From NCBI GenBank assembly GCA_964604165.1, contig CAZRYF010000013.1:17741-81740 (forward strand): DNA of 64,000 nucleotides, given 5' to 3'. The notes under the pieces were generated by a model. That model saw only the letters and a list, made by a program, of their open reading frames with translations, was not told the DNA's origin and searched no databases. A program made the position numbers and the translations under genes. Positions 7,356-15,544 of the stretch are shown here, one piece after another. The DNA comes from JAYZDK01 sp964604165 (GTDB lineage Bacteria > Myxococcota_A > UBA796 > CAJQPC01). Within the stretch, counting starts at the first letter, position 1; each line of letters begins with the position of its first letter.

Positions 7356-8721
7356 GGGTCTCCCGGTCGAAGGGGACGGAAGCACCGGCTCCGCGCTGGT
7401 CCGGGTGCACCTGGATCTGGGAGAGGAAGATCCCTTCACCCTGTTGCGGGGACGGGCGCCGGCGCCCGAGGTCTTTGCGTGGAGTGACCCCCGGGAGGAC
7501 CGCTGCTTTGTGGCAATGGGTCTTGCAGACGCGGCCTTGCTCGAAGGCCCAAGGCGGTTTCAACAGGCGGCGACCGCCTGGGGTGAGTGGTCTGCAGCCC
7601 TGCGCATCCTGGAGGCGGACGACACCCCTTTGGCACTGGGAGGGTTTGCCTTTGCTGCCAGGCCTCGTGGGGAGACCTGGTCAGGGTGGCCCGATGGTTT
7701 TCTTTGGGTTCCGCGCTTGCTGGTTCAGCGGCGAAAAAGCCGAACCACGGCGGTTTTTACCGCGCGCGTTGATCGGGGCGACACCCGTCCCATCCTGGAG
7801 AACTTCGAGGACTGTCTCCTGTGGCTTGGGGCGCTGTCCAACAAGGTCCGGATTGAGAAGACTCTCTGTCTTCCCTCGGAGGATGCTGGAGGGATCGATC
7901 ACCTGGATCGCTGGCAAAAGCAGGTGGGGGACGCGCTGCGCTCCGTGGCAGATGGCGTCTTGCAGAAGGTGGTGCTGGCTCGCCAGGTGGACTGGAGAGC
8001 GCCGGCGGGGACCCGCTTTGACGCAGGGGCCACGGCCATTGCCTTGAGGGACCAGCAGCCGGACTGTACGGTGTTCCTGGTGGAGGGGCCGGGAGAAGGG
8101 GCCTTTGTGGGAGCTTCTCCCGAGGAGCTTGTGCGGCTCTCCGGGGGAGCGGTTCGGACGGTGGCCCTTGCGGGTACGGCGCGACGACTGGCGGGAGAGG
8201 CGGAGGATGCCCTGGCACGCAAGACGCTGCTCTCCAGCGAGAAGGATCGGGAAGAACATCGGCTGGTGGCCCAGGCCCTCCGGGAGTCGCTGGCCCCGCT
8301 TTCTTCGGAGCTCTCAGAAGACGAGACACCCGAGCTGGCGAGCTTTGCAGATGTTCACCACCTGCGCACTGGATTCCAGGCCAGCCTCAAGGAGGGGGCG
8401 TGCTTGTTTGACCTGGTGGAGGGACTTCACCCGACGCCGGCGGTGGGGGGGCTGCCAAGCCGCGCGGCGCTCGCGTGGATCGAGTCCCACGAAGTCCGGG
8501 ATCGGGGCTGGTATGCCGCGCCGGTGGGGTGGTTGAATGCCCAGGGGGAAGGGGTGTTCATGGTGGCGATCCGGTCGGCGCTCTTGCAGGGGGAGAGCGC
8601 CACGGCGTTTGCGGGCTGTGGTCTCGTGTCGGCCTCGGACCCGGACCAGGAGTGGAACGAGTCCCTGGCCAAGTTCCACACGGTTCGCCAGGGGATCGTG
8701 CACCGTACGGACGAGGCGTGA
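7348..8721 (+). CDS. menF: Isochorismate synthase MenF
   Basis: The 457-residue chorismate-utilising enzyme converts chorismate to isochorismate, the committing step of the classical menaquinone route. The C-terminal two thirds carry the family core: 'VLQKVVLARQVDW', 'GAFVGASPEELVRLSG', 'ALAGTARR', 'SEKDREEHRLV', 'HLRTGFQA', 'LHPTPAVGGLPS', 'RGWYAAPVGW' and 'FAGCGLVSASDPDQEW'. The start at ATG 7348 is supported by AGGAG five bases upstream (7338-7342). The stop overlaps the menD GTG start. Isochorismate could also feed a siderophore pathway in principle, but the following menD, menA, menC and menE make menaquinone the clear role. Confidence 0.93.
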   Translation: MLEGLPVEGDGSTGSALVRVHLDLGEEDPFTLLRGRAPAPEVFAWSDPREDRCFVAMGLADAALLEGPRRFQQAATAWGEWSAALRILEADDTPLALGGFAFAARPRGETWSGWPDGFLWVPRLLVQRRKSRTTAVFTARVDRGDTRPILENFEDCLLWLGALSNKVRIEKTLCLPSEDAGGIDHLDRWQKQVGDALRSVADGVLQKVVLARQVDWRAPAGTRFDAGATAIALRDQQPDCTVFLVEGPGEGAFVGASPEELVRLSGGAVRTVALAGTARRLAGEAEDALARKTLLSSEKDREEHRLVAQALRESLAPLSSELSEDETPELASFADVHHLRTGFQASLKEGACLFDLVEGLHPTPAVGGLPSRAALAWIESHEVRDRGWYAAPVGWLNAQGEGVFMVAIRSALLQGESATAFAGCGLVSASDPDQEWNESLAKFHTVRQGIVHRTDEA

Positions 8722-10469
8722 CCACCGCGGCTGGGAACGCGCGCCATGCGAACGCTCTGGTGGAGGCGCTCGTGGGGCTGGGGGTGCGCCATGCGGTGCT
8801 CTCACCTGGAGCCCGGAACACCCCCCTGGTGATGGCCTTCCACGCCCTGCGGGAGAAGGTCCAGCTGCATTCGGTCCTGGATGAACGATCCGCTGGGTTT
8901 GTGGGCCTGGGCCTGGCACGGGCCAGCGGAGCGCCGGTGGCCTTGTCCTGTACCTCCGGGACGGCGGGGGCCCACTGGTTGCCTGCGATGATCGAGGCTT
9001 CCGAGTCCGGTCTTCCCCTGGTGGCCATTACGGCAGATCGCCCCACTGAGCTTCACGACTGCGGGGCTCCCCAGACCCTGAACCAAGCTCGGTTCTTTGG
9101 CGACCACGTACGGGCTTTTCATGACCTTGGAGAGCCGGCTCCAGAGATCACCCCCCGCTGGTTGGCCCGCATCGCAGCTCAGGCGGTGGATGCCGCCACG
9201 GGCGCTGCACCGGGTCCCGTGCACCTGAATGTGCGCTTTCGCAAGCCTTTGTGGGAGCCCGGCTTGGAGTCGGTGGTGCACCTGGATGGCGCCCCAGGGA
9301 CCCCGCGGGTGGTTCGATCGAGGCCTCGCCTCGCCGATGCGGAGCTGGATTCCCTGGCAGAAGAATTCTCGTCCGTGGAACGCGGCGTGATCGTCTGCGG
9401 CGTGCGGGATGGGGTGGGGGTGCTGGAAAGCGATGGCTTTGCCTCGGCCCTGGCTCGCCTCTCCCGGAAGCTTGGGTGGCCCGTGTTCGCGGAGCCGGGC
9501 TCGAACGTGCGCTTTGGACCTCTCGAGAGCACCTGTCGTGTGGAGGGGGGGGACGCCCTGCTGCGAAATCCGGAAGCGGCGGCTGCTCTCCAGCCGGAGA
9601 GGGTGCTTCGTTTCGGGCGCAGTCCGGTCTCAAGCGTTCTGTCCGGTTGGTTGACGCGCCAGGCTCCGGATCGGGTGATCGCGGTCAATGAGACCGGCGC
9701 CTGGTTGGATGCGGAGCGAAACCTTGGTCGACTCTTTGTGGCGGAAGATGCGAGTTTCTGCGACAGCCTCGCAGGCCGGCTGCCGCAGCGGTCCAGCCAC
9801 TGGTGGCAGGAGTGGAGCGACCTCTCTGAGCGGGTTGGATCTGTGGTTGAACGGTCCACCCGGGAGCCTGGTTGGGCGGGGCACGTGGTGCGGAGTCTCG
9901 TGGAAGGACTCCCGGGGGGCTCCTTGCTCCATGTGGCAAGCAGCATGGCGGTGCGGGATCTGGACTCCTTTGGCCCCCCCACGGACAAGAGATTATTTGT
10001 GTCATGTAATCGGGGGGCAAATGGGATTGATGGGACCCTCTCCACGGCGCTCGGACAGGGGCTTGCATGGAAGCAGGGACCGGTGGGGGTGCTCCTTGGA
10101 GACCTGGCCTTTCTCCACGATGCAGGTGCGTTGCGCTCCTTGAAAAACGCATCCGTCTCCATGCCCATTGTGGTGGTTGACAATGGTGGCGGGGGCATCT
10201 TCGAGTACCTCCCCATGGAGGCCTCGGAGGCGTTTGAGCCCTGGTTCTTGACGCCCCAGAATGCGGATATCCCCGCGCTTGTGAAGGCCGCTGGCCTCCC
10301 GTGCACAAGCTACCCCCGGGGCGAGGGGCTGTCGGATGCGTTGTCCTCCATGGGCCCTGGTCCCCAGGTGCTATACGTGCCGGTGGATCGCGCGCTGGAT
10401 CGAGCGCGGCATGTGCAGTTCTGGAGCGATGTGGCGGCCTTGGCGATGCCTATGATCGCCAAGGGGTAG
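8718..10469 (+). CDS. menD: SEPHCHC synthase MenD
   Basis: The 583-residue thiamin-diphosphate enzyme condenses isochorismate with 2-oxoglutarate. The N-terminal domain has 'VLSPGARNTPLVMAF' and 'ERSAGFVGLGLARASG', with the conserved Glu for ThDP. 'SCTSGTAGAHWLPAMIEA' and 'ITADRPTELHDCGAPQT' are MenD-specific. The C-terminal ThDP-binding segment is 'LLGDLAFLHDAGAL' followed by 'NNGGGIF'-like 'VVVDNGGGGIFEYLP'. The start is GTG 8718, overlapping the menF stop (GTGA). The length is normal for MenD. It is in the same operon as menF and menA. Confidence 0.94.
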   Translation: MTTAAGNARHANALVEALVGLGVRHAVLSPGARNTPLVMAFHALREKVQLHSVLDERSAGFVGLGLARASGAPVALSCTSGTAGAHWLPAMIEASESGLPLVAITADRPTELHDCGAPQTLNQARFFGDHVRAFHDLGEPAPEITPRWLARIAAQAVDAATGAAPGPVHLNVRFRKPLWEPGLESVVHLDGAPGTPRVVRSRPRLADAELDSLAEEFSSVERGVIVCGVRDGVGVLESDGFASALARLSRKLGWPVFAEPGSNVRFGPLESTCRVEGGDALLRNPEAAAALQPERVLRFGRSPVSSVLSGWLTRQAPDRVIAVNETGAWLDAERNLGRLFVAEDASFCDSLAGRLPQRSSHWWQEWSDLSERVGSVVERSTREPGWAGHVVRSLVEGLPGGSLLHVASSMAVRDLDSFGPPTDKRLFVSCNRGANGIDGTLSTALGQGLAWKQGPVGVLLGDLAFLHDAGALRSLKNASVSMPIVVVDNGGGGIFEYLPMEASEAFEPWFLTPQNADIPALVKAAGLPCTSYPRGEGLSDALSSMGPGPQVLYVPVDRALDRARHVQFWSDVAALAMPMIAKG

Positions 10470-10475
10470 AGACAG

Positions 10476-11360
10476 GTGGAACGCCCCTCTCCTGCCCGTG
10501 CCTGGTGGTTGGCCCTACGTCCCGCCACACTCTGGGCCGGGGCGGTGCCGGTGGGGGTGGGGGCTGCCGTGGCCGTGCAAGCGGGCGTGTTTGCCTTGTG
10601 GCCGGCCCTGGCCGCGCTCCTGGGGGCCCTGTTGATCCAAGTGGGCTGCAACCTCGCCAATGACACCTTCGACTTTGCCCGGGGGGCTGACACGCCGGAC
10701 AGGCTGGGGCCGGCCCGGGCCACGCAGAAGGGCTGGCTCACCCCGGCGCAGGTGGCCAGGGGGGCGGGCGTTTCCCTGTTCCTGGCCCTGCTTGTGGGCG
10801 TGTACCTGGTGGCGGTGGGGGGATGGCCCATTCTGTGGGTGGGGGTGGCCAGCTTGATCTCGGCGGTGGCGTACACAGGTGGACCCTTTCCACTGGGGTA
10901 CCACGGCTTGGGGGACCTCTTCGTGCTGGTGTTTTTCGGGTTTGTGGCGGTGTGTGGGACGGTCTGGGTCCAAGGCCTGGTGGTTCCCCAGGCTGCCCTC
11001 TACGCGGCACTGCCGGTGGGGTCGCTGGCCACGGCGATCTTGGTGGTGAACAACCTTCGTGATCGGCACACGGATGCGGTGGCGGGCAAGAGAACGCTAG
11101 CGGTGCGCCTGGGTGTGCGAGCCACCCGGCTGGAGTACGTTCTTTTACTGGCGGCTGCCTTTGCCTCGTTGCCGCTTGGGTGGGCCCTTGGAGACCTTCA
11201 TCCGGGCTGGATGCTGCCACTTCTGTGTCTCCCCCTGGCCCGGCGGGAAATTCGTGGGGTCCTTGGACGAGATGGGGCAGCGCTGAACGCGCACCTGGCA
11301 GGGACCGCCAGGTTGGAGCTTGTGTTCGGGCTTCTTCTCGCCCTGGGGATGAACCTGTGA
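10476..11360 (+). CDS. menA: 1,4-dihydroxy-2-naphthoate polyprenyltransferase MenA
   Basis: This 294-residue integral membrane UbiA-family enzyme attaches the polyprenyl tail to 1,4-dihydroxy-2-naphthoate. 'NLANDTFDFARGADTPDR' is the first Asp-rich motif (N-D-x-x-D-x-x-x-D) that binds Mg-diphosphate. The second is 'NNLRDRHTDAVAGKRTLAVR' (D-x-x-x-D). About eight hydrophobic helices surround them. GTG 10476 lies six bases after the menD stop. It would use the product of the prenyl synthase at 5602. The stop overlaps the GTG of menC. Confidence 0.94.
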   Translation: MERPSPARAWWLALRPATLWAGAVPVGVGAAVAVQAGVFALWPALAALLGALLIQVGCNLANDTFDFARGADTPDRLGPARATQKGWLTPAQVARGAGVSLFLALLVGVYLVAVGGWPILWVGVASLISAVAYTGGPFPLGYHGLGDLFVLVFFGFVAVCGTVWVQGLVVPQAALYAALPVGSLATAILVVNNLRDRHTDAVAGKRTLAVRLGVRATRLEYVLLLAAAFASLPLGWALGDLHPGWMLPLLCLPLARREIRGVLGRDGAALNAHLAGTARLELVFGLLLALGMNL

Positions 11361-12379
11361 GCGGATTGAGCGTCGCTCTTCGCCACTGGTCCTCTCCGTT
11401 GGTCCATCCGCTAAAGACCGGGTGGGGGACGGTGTCCCATCGAGAAGGGTGGTGGGTCACCCTCCGGGACCCAGAGGGACGCGCGGGGGTTGGGGAGCTG
11501 GCGCCCCTGCCCGGTTTCTCAAGAGAGCGCCCCGAGGAGGCTCGACAGGCGGTGGAATGTGTCGATTCAGCCCGGCTGGATCTCGCCTCTCCCGTGGAGT
11601 CTCTGATTGGCCTGGACTTGCCGGCTGCTGCTTCCCACGGAATCGAGCAGGCGCTGTGGGATCTCCTGGGGCAACAGGAGGGACACACGGTCTGCGCACT
11701 TTTGGGGGGTGAAGAGGCGTCGAGTATCTCCGTTTCTCGTCTTGTTCGGGATGCCCAAGAGGCAGCGTCGGCGGTGAAGGCCGGATGCGGCTGCCTGAAG
11801 CTCAAGGTGGGTGCAGCTCCCTTGGGGGAGGACGTGGAGAGAGCTGCAGGGGTGCGCCAGGCGGTGGGGGGCGGGGTTGCCATTCGCCTGGATGCAAATG
11901 GCGCCTGGTCGCTGGAACAGGCAAGAGAGGCGCTGGATGGGTTTGCCTTTCTGGACATTGAGCTGGTGGAGCAGCCCCTCGCTACGTTGGCATCCCCTGG
12001 GGATTGGGCCTTGTTGCGGGGGGCGAGGATTCCATTGGCGGTGGACGAGTCCTTGCCGGTGACCCCGGACCTGGATGGGCTCTTGGATGTGGTGGATGTG
12101 GTGGTACTCAAGCCCATGTTGCTGGGGGGGCTCCTGCCGACCGTGCAGCTGGGACGGCGTGCCATGGCGGCCGGGTGCAAGGTGGTGGTGACCTCTTTGT
12201 TGGAGTCCGGCGTGGGACGTCACGGGGCTCTTCATGTGGCGGCAGCCTTGAAGGGGGAGAAGCTGCTGGCCTGCGGGTTGGACACTGGCGGCTTGCTCCA
12301 GCGGGATCCTTGTAGGGGTCCCGTGGTGAGAGAGGGGAAGATGACCGTATCGGGGCCGGGTTTGGGGTTGCCGAGATGA
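11357..12379 (+). CDS. menC: o-Succinylbenzoate synthase MenC
   Basis: The 340-residue enolase-superfamily enzyme dehydrates SHCHC to o-succinylbenzoate. The catalytic Lys pair is in 'CLKLKVG'. The metal ligands are in 'RLDANGAWS' (Asp), 'ELVEQPL' (Glu) and 'AVDESL' (Asp), and the second catalytic Lys is in 'VVLKPMLLGG'. The start is GTG 11357, overlapping the menA stop. The stop overlaps the menE ATG (ATGA). OSBS and N-succinylamino-acid racemase share this fold, but the operon settles the function. Confidence 0.92.
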   Translation: MSGLSVALRHWSSPLVHPLKTGWGTVSHREGWWVTLRDPEGRAGVGELAPLPGFSRERPEEARQAVECVDSARLDLASPVESLIGLDLPAAASHGIEQALWDLLGQQEGHTVCALLGGEEASSISVSRLVRDAQEAASAVKAGCGCLKLKVGAAPLGEDVERAAGVRQAVGGGVAIRLDANGAWSLEQAREALDGFAFLDIELVEQPLATLASPGDWALLRGARIPLAVDESLPVTPDLDGLLDVVDVVVLKPMLLGGLLPTVQLGRRAMAAGCKVVVTSLLESGVGRHGALHVAAALKGEKLLACGLDTGGLLQRDPCRGPVVREGKMTVSGPGLGLPR

Positions 12380-13716
12380 GCGCTCTTCTTCCTCCCCTGG
12401 TGGCAGCGGCTCGCGCCCGTCCGGAGGCCTTGGCTCTTCGCTTTGGTGGAGAGACGCTGACCTACGAGGAGCTTCGAGCGGCTGCCGCTGAGGGAGCGGG
12501 GACCCTGGCGTCCATGGGGCTAGGGCCGGGCAGTCGCGTGGCCCTTGTGGGGGCGCCCTCCCTGGAGTGGGTCAAGACCTTCCATGCGGTGGGGTGGTTG
12601 GGCGCCATTGCGCAGCCTGTGTCCCACAAGCTTCCAAAGCCGGCGTTGGACGACTTGCTGAGCCGGTTTGCACCGGATCGGGTGTTGGTGGGGGAGGCGT
12701 TGGCCTTGGCGCCCAGCGATCCGCAGCCGGTGCGGCTGTGGCCGGCCTCAGAGACGCGCATCGAGCTGGCAAGCTCTGGCACGGGCGGACAGCCAAAGCG
12801 GGTCTCTCTGGACGGTCGGCAGATCTTTTTCAGCGCTGTGGCCTCCGCCTTGCGCTTGGGACACTCTCCTGGCGATGTCTGGCTCGACTGCCTTCCGCTG
12901 CACCATGTCGGCGGCCTCTCCATTCTCTTGCGGTGTGCCTGGTATGGCACATGCGTGGCCTTGCACGATGGGTTTGATGTGACACAGGTTCGGGATGGAA
13001 TTCACTCGGGTGGTGTGTCCCAGGTTTCTCTCGTGCCGACCCAGCTGGAGCGGCTCCTGGAACATGGGCTGCAGACCCACGAGAACCTCCGCTTTCTCCT
13101 GGTGGGAGGGGCGCCCCCGTCCAGGTCTCTCCTGGAGAACTGCGCAACCCGCGATCTGCCGGTGGCGATATCCTGGGGCATGACCGAGACCGCCTCCCAA
13201 GTGGCCACTCGACTTCCTGGGGATCTCGCCCCCTTGTCGGCAGGCTGTCCACCCTTGTCCTTTGTGGAGTTGGAGGTGGAGGGGGGGGCGCTGGTGGTGA
13301 GCGGCCCACTGGCACCGGGAGGCAGGATTCGCACCTCGGATGCGGGCTGGGTTCGCGGGGGTCGGGTGGGGGTGACGGGGCGTGTGGATGACATCATCCT
13401 CTCCGGGGGGGAGAACGTGGATCCCCTCTCCATCGAACAGGCCCTGAGCGCCCACCCGGGGGTGCGGGAGGTGTTGGTGGTGGGACGAGACGATGCCCAG
13501 TGGGGCCAGAGGCCTGTGGCCTGGCTGGTGGCGGCTGGGGATCTGCAGCCGGGTTCCTCCGAGCTGACGGAATGGTGTCGGGAGAGGCTGCCGGCCTTTG
13601 CGGTTCCGGATGCTTTTCGCTGGTGTGATGCTCTGCCCAGAACCGATCTGGGCAAGCCGTCACGTGCCCGGGTCCGAGAACTCGAGGCCAGCCTTTCGAA
13701 GAGCGGGTGCGAATGA
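12376..13716 (+). CDS. menE: o-Succinylbenzoate-CoA ligase MenE
   Basis: The 446-residue adenylate-forming enzyme activates o-succinylbenzoate with ATP and CoA. 'ELASSGTGGQPKRVSL' is the P-loop-like A3 motif, 'ISWGMTETASQV' is motif A5, 'VTGRVDDIILSGGENVDP' is A7/A8, and 'LGKPSRARVREL' carries the near-C-terminal Lys (A10). The length is normal for MenE, shorter than fatty acyl-CoA ligases. It ends the plus-strand men run. Its last 57 bases overlap, tail to tail, the thioesterase gene on the other strand. The next step, MenB, is not found in the window. Confidence 0.93.
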   Translation: MSALLPPLVAAARARPEALALRFGGETLTYEELRAAAAEGAGTLASMGLGPGSRVALVGAPSLEWVKTFHAVGWLGAIAQPVSHKLPKPALDDLLSRFAPDRVLVGEALALAPSDPQPVRLWPASETRIELASSGTGGQPKRVSLDGRQIFFSAVASALRLGHSPGDVWLDCLPLHHVGGLSILLRCAWYGTCVALHDGFDVTQVRDGIHSGGVSQVSLVPTQLERLLEHGLQTHENLRFLLVGGAPPSRSLLENCATRDLPVAISWGMTETASQVATRLPGDLAPLSAGCPPLSFVELEVEGGALVVSGPLAPGGRIRTSDAGWVRGGRVGVTGRVDDIILSGGENVDPLSIEQALSAHPGVREVLVVGRDDAQWGQRPVAWLVAAGDLQPGSSELTEWCRERLPAFAVPDAFRWCDALPRTDLGKPSRARVRELEASLSKSGCE

Positions 13717-14088
13717 CGCCGGAACCGAGCGTGCACGAAAGGTGGTTGTGTCCAGGAACGCATGGGTCAGGCGCACAAGGACCCGGTGGACGCCGTCTTC
13801 CCCGTCCACTGAGTAGGAGAAGGTTACCGAGCTGTTTCCGAGTCGCGCTACCGTCACGGTGATCAACACGGTCTCCCCCAGCCTCAAAGGGGCTGCGTAG
13901 TCGGCTTCCGACCGCACCACTGGCATGCCCCACCCTTCCTCGTTGATGACAAATCCAAGGGGAATTCCTCCGGTCGCCAGCAGAACCTCAAAGGCTTCGT
14001 GGCACATTTCGTAGACCCGGGAGAAAAATGCAATCCCGGCGCTGTCCACGTGGGCGAAACGGATGGTGTAGGGGTGTTGAAAGCTCAT
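13660..14088 (-). CDS. Hotdog-fold acyl thioesterase (4HBT family)
   Basis: The 142-residue protein shows the YbgC/4HBT hallmark 'IRFAHVDSAGIAFFSRVYE', where the Asp of HVDSAG is the likely catalytic acid, followed by 'SEADYAAPLRLGE' and the strand 'VTFSYSV'. It hydrolyses an acyl-CoA or acyl-ACP thioester. There are two candidate jobs. It is the last gene of the minus-strand polyketide operon (ATGA overlap with the phosphopantetheinyl transferase), which suggests product release, especially as the synthase has no thioesterase domain. But it also abuts menE, and 4HBT enzymes serve as DHNA-CoA thioesterases. The operon argument is stronger; its 3' end overlaps menE by 57 bases. Confidence 0.88.
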   Translation of the reverse strand: MSFQHPYTIRFAHVDSAGIAFFSRVYEMCHEAFEVLLATGGIPLGFVINEEGWGMPVVRSEADYAAPLRLGETVLITVTVARLGNSSVTFSYSVDGEDGVHRVLVRLTHAFLDTTTFRARSVPASFAPALRKAGLEFSDPGT

Positions 14089-14762
14089 GGGGTTGGGGTA
14101 ACCCAGCGGACGTTGGGCACCACCTTGCCCGCGTGCGTTTCTTGAGCAGGCATGGCGAGGGTTGTCACCTGGTCCTCAGGGCTGGCCACCCGCTCTACGT
14201 CCCAGGACCTGCCCGAGGGAGAGACGAGCCGCCACGGCCCTGGGCCGGCCAGGACGGCGGAGGCATCCAGGGCAGCCAGTTCGGCGGCGATCCCACACCC
14301 TTCCGCCTTGAGTACGGCCTCCTTTGCGGTCCAAAGAGCCAGGAACGTGCGAGGGTCTGCCCACGAGCTATCCTGCTCATTTGGGTGAAAAAAACGTCTC
14401 GCCAGGGCCTCCCCATCGGGAATCTCTCGGACACGCTCCACGTCAATTCCCAAGGCGCTCACCGCTGCACTTGCCATCCACCAGGCGTTGCCGCAGTGGG
14501 AGGTGCTGAAGGCCCTTGTGGAGTCGGGCATCTGTGGTTGACCGGTCAGGGAGTGGGTCCAGTGGACTTTGTCTGGCGGGCAACCCAGGAGAGGAGCCAA
14601 CAAGCCCCGGGTCAGGCGCCTTCGACGCTTCAGGCGTTCTGCCAGAAGAGGGGTGACCATGGCGGCTGCCTCGGGCAAGTCTGTGGGTCGTGACCAGGCT
14701 GTGGGAAGAGGGGTGTCCTCATCCAGATTCGCTGACCAAATCCGGACCGCATCTCCCGTCAC
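14085..14762 (-). CDS. 4'-Phosphopantetheinyl transferase, Sfp type
   Basis: The 225-residue protein starts at GTG 14762, overlapping the upstream stop. The Sfp-family motifs are 'ALGIDVERVREIPD' (Mg-binding Asp and Glu) and 'ALWTAKEAVLKAEGCG' (W-x-x-KEA-x-x-K), preceded by 'RFFHPNEQ'. It transfers phosphopantetheine from CoA to carrier-protein Ser. In this operon the obvious targets are Ser825 and Ser2042 of the large synthase. 'HWTHSLTGQPQM' and 'FSTSHCGN' are the N-terminal substrate strands. An in-operon Sfp enzyme is typical of a dedicated biosynthetic cluster. It overlaps the thioesterase start by four bases. Confidence 0.92.
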   Translation of the reverse strand: MTGDAVRIWSANLDEDTPLPTAWSRPTDLPEAAAMVTPLLAERLKRRRRLTRGLLAPLLGCPPDKVHWTHSLTGQPQMPDSTRAFSTSHCGNAWWMASAAVSALGIDVERVREIPDGEALARRFFHPNEQDSSWADPRTFLALWTAKEAVLKAEGCGIAAELAALDASAVLAGPGPWRLVSPSGRSWDVERVASPEDQVTTLAMPAQETHAGKVVPNVRWVTPTP

Positions 14763-15544
14763 GGGTTCTCCTCCTGCAGCAGCTCGCCGCTCTCCACCCA
14801 CCGCTGAAGAGTACGTGCGGCCGAGAGCATCTCCTGTCCATCTACGATGAAGTGATCGCAGATCATTCCTACCCCCAGGAGGCGGCGGATCTCTACTTTG
14901 CCGTGTCGAGCGACTGGTTTTCGCTCCACGAACCCAGGAAAAAATGCGACAGCCGTGTTGGCGTAGGCGTGAAAGCTGATCGGTCCTTTTCCGACACCTG
15001 CCACTGGAGAAATGCCGTAGGTTCCGTAGAGGTTTGAGTAAAAGGAGGGGCTGCTTCGGGTGCGCCAGCTGACGAGGCGGAGGATCCACGGGGGCAAGGA
15101 ACGAAGTCGATCCACCCGTTGAAAGTCAGGCAGGTCCGACAGGGGCGCCGTGCGGGCATGCCGTAGGGTTCTCTGAATCTGCTCCATTGTGAGGTTGTTT
15201 ACGTGTCTAAGCAGAAGGGGGTACAACGCCTTCTCTCCCTGGTCGTTCCTTCGTTGGACAATGACCGTGCAATGGATGGAGTTGAACTGCACAAGTCGTT
15301 TTCGGAACCCACTGTGGAAGAGGTGGCGATTCAGGCCTGGGTACTCCTCAAGAAGTCTTGCTGTGGCCAGAATCAGGTAGGCAGTGAGACCTACCCGGCG
15401 ACCGCCTCGGCGTGCAGATCGCAAAGCCTCCAAAGTGTCGGTGACGTCGTACTCCCAGCCGGTGGAAACCGGTGCATGGAAGCGCTGGGATCGACGCACA
15501 AGGGAGTAGATGATCTCCCGTTCGCCAAACCTGGTCTCCTTCAT
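14759..15544 (-). CDS. E2-like CoA-dependent acyltransferase without lipoyl domain
   Basis: The 261-residue protein contains only the catalytic fold of 2-oxo acid dehydrogenase E2 acyltransferases (also the chloramphenicol acetyltransferase fold). The active-site motif is near the C-terminus: 'MICDHFIVDGQEML', matching D-H-x-x-x-D-G with His as base. There is no lipoyl domain or E1/E3-binding linker, so it is not part of a dehydrogenase complex. 'FSRSYSNLYGTYGISPVAG'-like sequence (about residues 165-185) corresponds to the E2 strand before the active site. It probably transfers an acyl chain from CoA or ACP to a small acceptor. It sits between acyl-CoA dehydrogenase and phosphopantetheinyl transferase genes with four-base overlaps on both sides. 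Confidence 0.82.
   Translation of the reverse strand: MKETRFGEREIIYSLVRRSQRFHAPVSTGWEYDVTDTLEALRSARRGGRRVGLTAYLILATARLLEEYPGLNRHLFHSGFRKRLVQFNSIHCTVIVQRRNDQGEKALYPLLLRHVNNLTMEQIQRTLRHARTAPLSDLPDFQRVDRLRSLPPWILRLVSWRTRSSPSFYSNLYGTYGISPVAGVGKGPISFHAYANTAVAFFPGFVERKPVARHGKVEIRRLLGVGMICDHFIVDGQEMLSAARTLQRWVESGELLQEENP

Noticed and set aside
10738..12180. A 480-codon antisense frame over menA and menC.
   Set aside because: Low-complexity Pro/Ser/Arg product; both plus-strand genes are unambiguous.
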